23,771 nucleotides of DNA from Stephanodiscus triporus (taxonomy: Eukaryota; Bacillariophyta; Thalassiosirophyceae; Thalassiosirales; Thalassiosiraceae), in contig JALLAZ010000113.1 in assembly GCA_036939755.1 (NCBI GenBank), positions 1 through 23,771 on the forward strand, in the 5' to 3' direction. This document shows, piece after piece, positions 17,467 to 23,771 of this stretch; position 1 is the stretch's first letter; the number at the start of each line of letters is the position of its first letter. The position numbers were made by a program, and so were the translations under genes. Under the pieces are notes generated by a model that saw only the letters and a list, made by a program, of their open reading frames with translations, did no database searches and had not been told where the DNA came from.

Positions 17467-20004
17467 ATGCCTAAGCATACGCCGCACTCGGAGCGCATCA
17501 ATGCCGCCGCCGGCATCATGAAAAGCCACCCAACACTCACTGCTGCGATGGCGATGAAACTTGCTGGATTTTCTGAGGAGGACTGCTCCAACCCCAGTAT
17601 TCATGCATTAGTACGACGTCGCCTTCGGAGCCGCGGCAAAAGGGCATATCAGAAAACACTCCCTGCACTATCTACTCCGTCGCCGCCTGCCGCAAAAGAA
17701 CCAATCACTGACATTGTCGTCGCTGCTGGCGACGAAGGCAGCAAACAATCGCCACTCATGAACCCAACTTTCGACACCCCCGTACCTGCTCCACCCAAGA
17801 AGATGCGCCGGACATTGACGACGAAGCAAAAACAAGATGAGTGTGCGGCGATATTGAAGAAGAAGGAGGTCTACAAGGCAGCACACAAGGCTGCGACGAT
17901 TTTGTATGCCCTCGAGAGAAGTAAGGAGGGTGGGGGAATGACTGTTCGTCAAGTTGAAGCAATTGTGAAAAAAAGTTCCATGGAATCGGACCATCCAAAT
18001 CGACAATTCAACACTACGTTGTCGATCTGAATATTAAGGGCGAGTCTCCAAAGAAAAGAGGGCCTGTCGGTTATATTTCCCAGGTCGCCTATAAAGCCTT
18101 ATGTGTTGCATTTGCGACCATGCTACGCATCAACCAACTCAATTCGAAGACAAACGCGCGACGAACTCAGATTCGGTGGCTCATGAATGTCATGAGATAC
18201 ACCAAGAGTGAGGCAACGGAGTTGTGGAAGCGAATTCGCCGTGACACGGCGGATGAGCACATGCAAGTGAACAAGGTGAAATGCGCCGAGGAAAGGCGAG
18301 TGAAGTGGACGACATACCAGAATCTTGATCTTTGGTTTGACAGTTGGGAAAAAGTCCTAGATGATCTAGGATTTTTTGAAGAGGATGCAGCCACCGGGGA
18401 GAAGTTTATTCCCAAGCATAAACTGCGGGACCTCGTGAATTTCGATGAAACGTGTTTATCCCTTGACGGGAGCACAATCACTAGGGGAGGGCACCCGGAG
18501 GCGTTGTGGGAAGACAGCCGACTCCCAAGCGTTGGAAAGTCGACGTCAAAAACTGCACAAACGACGACCATGATCGGGGGAAGCAACGCCTTAGGAGAAG
18601 CATTGCCTCCTCATTTTCAGTTCTCGTCGAACGCAGCATCAGAGGAGACGATGCAGATTCGGACGGAGGCCGCTTTTTTTTCAAACGAGTGGTGTGCAAG
18701 TTTGGGATGAAGGAGGAGGCATCATTATGCTGCACGATAGGAGCAAATGAGAAGGGGGGAATGGACGAAGTGGAATTTGCGAAGTACGTCACAATTGTAC
18801 TTCGGAAACTTTATCTTGACGCCGCACCTGAGAAAGGGAAGTGGGTCATCTTAAAGTGTGACGGGGGACCTGGTCGGATGAATCTTGACCTGTTGGCATT
18901 GCTGCAGCTTGACGGTTTTCATCTGTTTCCGGGCGTGCCAAACACGACAGCAGTTACCCAAGAAACGGATCAGAATTACGGCCCATTCAAAGGGCGTGCG
19001 CGAGAAATCTGGATGGGCTTGTCGACGAACGAATTGCACAAGGGAAGACGACATCGATCCCAGCCTGGATGGTCGGGTTGGTAGTTTTTGGAGGATGTGA
19101 CCCAGAGACCAAACTGGAGTTGCCAGAGTCCGCCTTTCACGTCGGATTTTCCGAGAAAGCATGCAAACACACATGGGAAAAGGTCGGCGCTGCTCCCCTG
19201 ACTAGAGCGGCGTGTTTGAAGGATAAGAGAGTGAGGAGGTCGATGGGCGACGGCTTGGAAGAGGAGCAACTGATGTATCGCCTCATTCAGGAGGCAAACG
19301 ATGTTGCAACCTTCACGCTCACAATGTGCGGGTACGATGGTACCGTGTTGGCTCAACAAATCATGCCGCGCGAGGAAATAACAAAGCAGCTGACGGAAGA
19401 GCACTCTCTTGAGCGTCAACTCCTCCTGAAGAATGCCACGACTCATGGCAAAAATTTCACAGTTTTGGGGGGTCAGCCGTTGACGACCGATGATTTGTTC
19501 ATCGGCGCAGAGTACGGAATGCGGGAGAAGGAGAAGCAGCGGCTTATGGTGACGAAGACGAAGCGTCTGCGGATGATGGCATTAGAAAAAAAAGCCGTTG
19601 AAATCATGGCGAAGAGGGAGGCTGCACCTTACAGCGAATGGACGGCGACGGATTTGAAGACCCTATTGTCATTACATAAGGTAACGAATTTGGACAAGAT
19701 GATTAAGGAGGATAAGATTCGGAGATGGGAGGATATCTGTCGGCGGGGATTGCATCCGCCAACAATTGAGAGGTGGACGGACGACGACGAGAACGCGTTG
19801 CAGCAGGCCAGTAGATTGGACCTGGAGGTGGGAGACACGGCGCTAGGGCGGTTGGCCGAGCAAAGAAAGAAATAATTCAGGCTGACAGCAAGGAAGTTGA
19901 CAGAGGAGGAATGGGCCGAGATCCTAGCGGCTAGATTGCCCGAGTCGAACGAGGCAACTGAATCAGACAATAATGGAACGTTCGGTGAAGAAGAAGGGGT
20001 CTAA
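17467..20004 (+). pseudogene. Decayed pogo-like DDE_1 transposase
   Basis: Starts MPKHTPHSERINAA with an N-terminal helix-turn-helix-like region (AAMAMKLAGFSEED). The coding trace changes frame three times: near the A7 run 17968-17974, near the T8 run 18674-18681, and around 19030-19045. There is also an in-frame TAA at 19873-19875, after which the frame continues to 20004. The catalytic positions of a DDE_1/pogo-type integrase remain: Asp at 18444 (VNFDETCLSLDG), Asp at 18860 (LKCDGGPGR) and Asp at 18968 (NTTAVTQETDQNYGPFK), giving 35 residues between the second and third. This family cuts and pastes its own DNA element. The C-terminal part is a Lys/Glu-rich extension. Several breaks sit at homopolymers, so sequencing error is an alternative to decay. 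Confidence 0.85.
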
Positions 20005-20071
20005 TTGCATAATTTAATGACATTACTTAGTATCATATGGTCACATTTGCAAACGGACTATCAGAGGTACA

Positions 20072-20095
20072 GTGTAATATAGTACTATATTACAC
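20072..20095. repeat. Perfect 24-bp palindrome
   Basis: The half GTGTAATATAGT is followed directly by its exact reverse complement, with no spacer and no mismatch. Lies 68 bp after the last codon of the transposase trace. Confidence 0.95.
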
Positions 20096-20108
20096 CCACT
20101 TGTAGGAA

Positions 20109-20219
20109 TTAAACCAAACCAAGCGTAGGCATCATCGCACATATAATGTAGATGAGGCCGACGCACTCGGGTTGGCTATACCATGGCCACAGGGGGCTAT
20201 GGGAGCCGTCGGACGCCAT
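20109..20219 (-). pseudogene. Short coding-like stretch, 36 codons
   Basis: From an ATG within CCATGG to TAA the codons favour G/C at third positions and end in a hydrophobic helix (VGLIYIICAMMPTLGLV). The longer open frame upstream (to 20453) crosses the inverted repeat and is not coding-like. Could be a gene remnant or chance; I do not recognise it. Confidence 0.2.
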
Positions 20220-20251
20220 GGTCATTGTTCCGAGAGATCCCCAAAACTGGG

Positions 20252-20342
20252 GGGGGGATTTTCGGACAGCGATGAGATGTGACACCTGGTAGTACTCTAC
20301 GTACCGTACCGTAGAGTAGGAAAGGACGTCCGAAAACCCCCC
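20252..20342. repeat. Nested inverted repeat
   Basis: The outer arms are GGGGGGATTTTCGGAC (20252-20267) and GTCCGAAAACCCCCC (20328-20342), inverted with one extra base. The inner arms are TACTCTACG (20293-20301) and CGTAGAGTA (20310-20318), perfect, with an 8-nt loop. It resembles a small MITE-like or hairpin element. Confidence 0.8.
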
Positions 20343-20702
20343 TTTAACTGGTACGAATTCGTATTGTGTGAATTTGTGTATGATACGAATGGCCCTCCTA
20401 ACAGCTGAGAAATAATAAGCTCCCTCAATTAAGGGGTTGCCAATTGAGGTCAAATGTACAGTACCGGGAATTTTGAGGAAAAAAGGAGAAACGCCGCGCG
20501 AAAATAGGGTGAAATTGAATATTCATCTCCATATTATTATTATGGTATGGTACCATAGGGTGCCATAGTCGACCCCAAAATCGAAGAGCCGACCGACTAA
20601 CGCCAGCCCTCCGAACCGACCCCTAACCCCCTCCCCAAATTATCGTCGCCCACCGGCATATGCAGGCGTCATCGCCCTTCATCAATGCCCAAAACCAGAA
20701 CT

Positions 20703-20722
20703 AGAGAGAGAGAGAGAGAGAG
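20703..20722. repeat. (AG)10 microsatellite
   Basis: Ten uninterrupted AG units. Confidence 0.95.
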
Positions 20723-20855
20723 ACGATCCTGAATATTGAGGTCGGCGGCGCGACTGCGTACATCGCGTCGGACTCGACAGGCACTCGAGACTAAGAAGTC
20801 TCTGTGCTCGGCGGGCACTGCGACGACTTCGTCGACGCGAGGGTCATCATTAATT

Positions 20856-20893
20856 GCATTAACGGCATTAATGGCATTAGTTTCATTAATGCC
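20856..20893. repeat. GCATTAAYG tandem repeat forming a stem-loop
   Basis: GCATTAACG and GCATTAATG stand in tandem, followed by a partial third copy. GGCATTAATG (20864-20873) pairs exactly with CATTAATGCC (20884-20893) around a 10-nt loop. Confidence 0.8.
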
Positions 20894-21141
20894 CAATATT
20901 TTAGCGAGAATGACCGAAAATGACCGAAAAACCAACGGCCACTGTAAGGATAGGCCTTAGAGTAGATGATAGTCTTATCTATCCCTTTTAGCTTGCCTTA
21001 TCTATGCCTTAGCTACCTGTTAGCTATCCCTTTTATCTTAGCTGACCGTTAGTTACCTCCCGGCGACAATTGATATTATGGGTAGTACGGGATTGTGACT
21101 CAACCCGTCGGCGTTGACAATGAGCGATCGGATAAGGGAGG

Positions 21142-21597
21142 GTGTGCCCGAACATGGCGGAGGCGAGGGCGGAGGCGCGAATCGGAGGCGACGGGGCTGC
21201 AGCGCGAGTCGGCATCGACGGGATGGCCGGATTCGACTCGACGTCGTATTCGACTGAAGGGGGCAAGGCCGCGGACGGACGGGGATACAGCCAGAATGTC
21301 CTAGCGACAGACGGTGGGGCGAATTCGGCATTGCTCACGGGGCGATGCAAGTCGTGGCTTGGGAGGAGGAGGAGGATGATGATACGCGACGCGAGGGAGG
21401 ACGGCAGGAGGAGGGCGGAGATGGCGAGTGCCGTCCGACCGAGAATGACGACAACGTCCGTCGCGGGAGGGGAGGGGAGGGGGGAGGAGGATACTTACGC
21501 CGCGGAGGGGATGAAGTCGGGACAGTCGGACGACGAGGACAACATCAATATTATTGCGGAGGGGCCGTCGGAGGCCCGGTCGGGCGGGCATCGATGA
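21142..21597 (+). CDS. Uncertain: low-complexity GC-rich open frame, possible 5' exon
   Basis: 151 codons from MCPNMAEARAEARIGGDG (alternative Met at 21154) with G/C-rich third positions, Ala/Gly/Arg/Glu rich, ending in an acidic SDDEDNINII stretch. No recognised domain. A second frame (from 21345) is also open over the same bases and is equally charged (WEEEEDDD), so the true frame is not certain. It may be the 5' part of the gene whose exons lie at 21982-22449. Disordered nuclear-type composition; function unknown. Confidence 0.3.
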   Translation: MCPNMAEARAEARIGGDGAAARVGIDGMAGFDSTSYSTEGGKAADGRGYSQNVLATDGGANSALLTGRCKSWLGRRRRMMIRDAREDGRRRAEMASAVRPRMTTTSVAGGEGRGEEDTYAAEGMKSGQSDDEDNINIIAEGPSEARSGGHR

Positions 21598-21835
21598 CGA
21601 CAATAGCAACAACAACATCGCGGCTGGAGGGGAGGGGGGAAGCGCGGCCAAGGTCGAAAATTAATTACAACGAAGACGACGACGCCGATGCCAACGCCAA
21701 GTCTGCGTTGGGGGGCGGTGCGGGACGGAAGAGTCCGCCCCGTAAGACAACGTCGGATGCCCATGATCGTCGCTCGTCGTCAACATCAGCGTCGTCGTAC
21801 CGTTTCCTAATTCGGTTTGGATATCCCTCGATCAT

Positions 21836-21849
21836 CCCCCCCCCCCCCC
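21836..21849 (+). repeat. C14 homopolymer followed by AG
   Basis: Fourteen C followed directly by AG|GCC, similar to the pure-C tract in the verified intron at 14406-14524. It may be a 3' splice site of the gene fragment here; no matching donor was identified. Confidence 0.5.
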
Positions 21850-21981
21850 AGGCCGCGAAGCTACTTTTGGCAGTACTGCCACACATGAACCGCGTCCTAT
21901 CCCTCGGGGACACGCGAGGGATTCGCGAAAGCGAGCACGACGCCGCCTTCGGTCCGGTCCCTCCCCCCTCCCCCTTCGCAG

Positions 21982-22449
21982 GCACGAGTGGCCCGATACG
22001 GCTTGCGGGCATCGCACTCGACCGAGGAGGAGGCGCACCTCCCCTGCCTAGGCCTCGTGTGCGAGGTGGCTGCGTTGCGGCTCGTGGACGACGACAGCGT
22101 CATCGAAGTCCTCAGCGACTGTCGGGTCCAGCAGCAGAAGACAGGGACCGTGGAGGCGATGCCGACGAATATGAACACCAAGGAGAGATACAGCGGAAGG
22201 AGGACAGGATGGCCATTGAGAAGAAGAAGATGTTTGAACTGTGAGTGTTAAAAATACGCGGATTGGTTCTACTTGCACTATAACGTGCAAGTTAAATTTT
22301 CTGTTTCTCCTCTCTCACATAAATATCTTTGATGCCCTCCGACGAACAAACCTGTTCCCCAACACAGCACTGCCAGCACCGACAAGAACAAGCATTTTAT
22401 GGAGCGGTTAAAATGGAGAAAGACGTCGGTTGTTACACGGAGGACCTGA
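21982..22449 (+). pseudogene. 3' exons of an unrecognised gene, with an apparent 1-nt frame change
   Basis: A strong acceptor (pyrimidine run then TTCGCAG) precedes an exon starting at 21982 in a frame with clear codon bias (ARVARYGLRAS...LPCLGLVCEVAALRLVDDDSVIEVL). Around 22175-22190 the coding-like signal moves to another frame (EIQRKEDRMAIEKKKMFEL). That frame ends at a donor, CT|GTGAGT (22241). A 127-nt intron to AACACAG (22367) leads to a last exon, 22368-22449 (TASTDKNKHFMERLKWRKTS...TGA). The splice keeps the frame and gives a basic, helical C terminus. The frame change may be a mutation or a sequencing indel. The first block has a loose beta-strand pattern; I do not assign a family. 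Confidence 0.4.
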
Positions 22450-22723
22450 GCATCTCGATCTTTGGTTGACTATTGTGGAAGAGGTACCCACAAATGCAAC
22501 AATGTTATGACAGCTCCCAAGGGAGAGGTGTTAAATGGTACAGTGCAGTGTGTGGAGCATTTAGGATGGCGAGATATTTTAGGATGGTTCCTAAAAAGGA
22601 GAAGCTAACTTACATACACTAAACGTTGATGCTAATTTCTGCCTGTCTTAATGGGTCGTATCGTGCCAGATTTGATCCTCTCCAATAGCTGTCACCCGCT
22701 CCCCGTCGCGGAAGTTGGACGAC
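22450..22723. other. Intergenic spacer
   Basis: AT-rich, between the end of the plus-strand fragment and the minus-strand ORF. It contains AGGATGG and TTTAGGATGG repeats near 22560-22590. No gene seen. Confidence 0.5.
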
Positions 22724-23053
22724 TCAATGATGCGCCCCGAGATGCTCCCGTTGCGGGTTAACTTTCAACCCGATATCGCTGGTGCCCCTTTCGGCGCAAT
22801 CAGGGCCCATCCTCCTCCTCCTCTCGATGCGCTCCGTCCTCTCCCTCTCCCTCCTCGCAACAGGTCGTCCAACGGCGCGCCGCATGCGATCGCCATCCCG
22901 GGTATGCCCGACAGACAGGCCGTTGGTATTCCCCACGAGACGATCGAGCACGACGTCGGCGACGAGTCGCGTCACGCATCCGTAAATCGGGATCGGACCG
23001 CCGTCCGCGCCGAATACGATACGTGACCGATACGCTGTATTGTTTTTATTCAA
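22724..23053 (-). CDS. Hypothetical coding-like ORF, possibly a terminal exon
   Basis: 109 codons; from about residue 12 (IVFGADGGPIPIYGCVTRLVADVVLDRL) codons strongly favour G/C in third position. The first ten residues are AT-rich and a TACAG at about 23033 could be a splice acceptor, so the Met may be artificial and an upstream exon missing. The middle is very basic (ARRERERTERIERRRRM). The hydrophobic IYG-T-A block loosely recalls the C-terminal part of nudix CoA diphosphatases, but no nudix box is present in the window, so this stays a guess. Confidence 0.35.
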   Translation of the reverse strand: MNKNNTAYRSRIVFGADGGPIPIYGCVTRLVADVVLDRLVGNTNGLSVGHTRDGDRMRRAVGRPVARRERERTERIERRRRMGPDCAERGTSDIGLKVNPQREHLGAHH

Positions 23054-23150
23054 TATTGGGGTAAACGAAAAACCACCGACGAGGGATGAAGAGTAGGGAA
23101 TCAGAACGGATAGAAATAAGGAGAGGGGCGAGGGCGGATATGATGTAAAA

Positions 23151-23756
23151 TCAGGAGGAAATAGTAGACGAGTAAGTACGTGGGCCGCAACGAACGAACG
23201 AAGCGAACGAACGAGCGAACGAACGAACGAACCCCAAAAGTAGTTTCGCTGTTTGCTTTTTTCTCACCAGGCGGGAGGGCAGACCATCGTCCTCTTCCCA
23301 TCCCCGCCGCCGGGCACGGTCGTCGTCGTCGTCCTCCTCCTCCTCCTCCTCCCGCCCTTCTCGTACCCGTAAGTAAGGAAGGGCGAGGCGGCCGATGATG
23401 CGCCCGCTCGTCGAACCGTTGTTCCCGCGACGCCGCGTCGTGAAAAACGCACGGTCGCCTCCTTCGTCACGTTGTCCGCGTCGTCCGCGGGGATGATGAT
23501 GATGATGATGATGGTCGTCCTCGTCGTCGCAGTCGTCCATTCTCGCCGCCCCGCTCGTCCCCTTCCCCCCCCTTCCTTCCCCCGACGACATTATTCGCGT
23601 CGTCGTCGTCGTCGTAGTAGTAGTAGTAGTAGTAGTCGCGACGAAGGTATCAGCCGGCGTCGCATCCTCCGTCGTTGTCGCCGTATACGTATTATTGATG
23701 GCGCTCGTCGTATACGAGAAGTTACACGAAGGACAGAATATCCAGGACAATCCCAT
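23151..23756 (-). CDS. Uncertain repeat-rich ORF
   Basis: 201 codons starting MGLSWIFCPSCNFSYTTS, then poly-Thr, poly-His and poly-Glu/Asp runs that simply translate the trinucleotide repeats, and an Arg/Phe/Ser tail translating the ACGA repeat. Only the first 30 residues look ordered. Coding status is doubtful. Confidence 0.15.
   Translation of the reverse strand: MGLSWIFCPSCNFSYTTSAINNTYTATTTEDATPADTFVATTTTTTTTTTTTTRIMSSGEGRGGKGTSGAARMDDCDDEDDHHHHHHHPRGRRGQRDEGGDRAFFTTRRRGNNGSTSGRIIGRLALPYLRVREGREEEEEEDDDDDRARRRGWEEDDGLPSRLVRKKQTAKLLLGFVRSFARSFASFVRCGPRTYSSTISS
23189..23231. repeat. Imperfect (CGAA)n tetranucleotide repeat
   Basis: About ten CGAA units interrupted by aagcgaa and gagcgaa. 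Confidence 0.9.
23319..23352. repeat. Adjacent (CGT)n and (CCT)n microsatellites
   Basis: A CGT run passes directly into a CCT run. Confidence 0.9.
23492..23513. repeat. (GAT)7 microsatellite
   Basis: About seven uninterrupted GAT units. Confidence 0.9.
23598..23636. repeat. Compound (CGT)n-(AGT)n microsatellite
   Basis: About six CGT units followed by about seven AGT units. Confidence 0.9.
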
Positions 23757-23771
23757 TGTCTAGGCCATACT

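Larger units (their letters stand above)
20005..21141. other. Gene-poor region rich in palindromes and short repeats
   Basis: Holds a 24-bp perfect palindrome, a nested inverted repeat, a 12-bp palindrome TATGGTACCATA at 20546-20557, an (AG)10 run, a stem-loop and two copies of ctatccctttta near 20978 and 21026. No convincing gene apart from a short coding-like stretch on the minus strand (20109-20219). Confidence 0.6.

Noticed and set aside
20109..20453. Full 114-codon minus-strand ORF
   Set aside because: Its N-terminal two thirds are the nested inverted repeat; only the last 36 codons look coding-like.
23189..23640. CRISPR-like regular repeats
   Set aside because: These are simple di-, tri- and tetranucleotide microsatellites with no spacers.

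Overview
The window looks like nuclear DNA of a stramenopile, most likely a diatom. Evidence: short GT-AG introns (99, 119 and about 127 nt) in otherwise long exons, LRR-transmembrane and receptor guanylyl cyclase proteins, a pogo/DDE_1-type transposase of the kind common in diatoms, and a zinc-finger reverse-transcriptase element. The species cannot be fixed from sequence alone.

Left part (1 to about 5880, minus strand): the 5' portion of a non-LTR-type retroelement. A pyrimidine-rich leader is followed by a long ORF1 and an ORF2 whose N-terminal zinc fingers and first half of a reverse transcriptase are inside the window; it leaves the window still open. ORF1 and ORF2 overlap in an ATGA, and ORF1 changes frame at a 12-base C run. 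The element ends about 100 bp or less upstream of the next gene.

Middle part (5966-16831): three single-pass membrane receptor-like genes. (1) A plus-strand LRR-TM protein with two LRR plus Cys-rich modules and no visible signal peptide. (2) A minus-strand two-exon gene encoding a bacterial solute-binding-protein-like ectodomain, TM, protein kinase and guanylyl cyclase (1337 aa). (3) A plus-strand two-exon gene encoding a signal peptide, a related solute-binding-like ectodomain, TM and a cytosolic TIR/HET-like domain (1092 aa). Genes 2 and 3 are divergent paralogues in their ectodomains, share a 624-bp intergenic region with five copies of the heptamer TACGATA, and carry different outputs. 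This pair is the most interesting content of the window.

Right part (16832-23771): a decayed pogo-like DDE transposase (three frame changes and one in-frame stop), a zone of palindromes and nested inverted repeats (20040-20900), a GC-rich stretch with a fragmentary multi-exon gene (about 21142-22449, possible indels), a short coding-like minus-strand ORF (22724-23053), and a terminal block of di-, tri- and tetranucleotide repeats.
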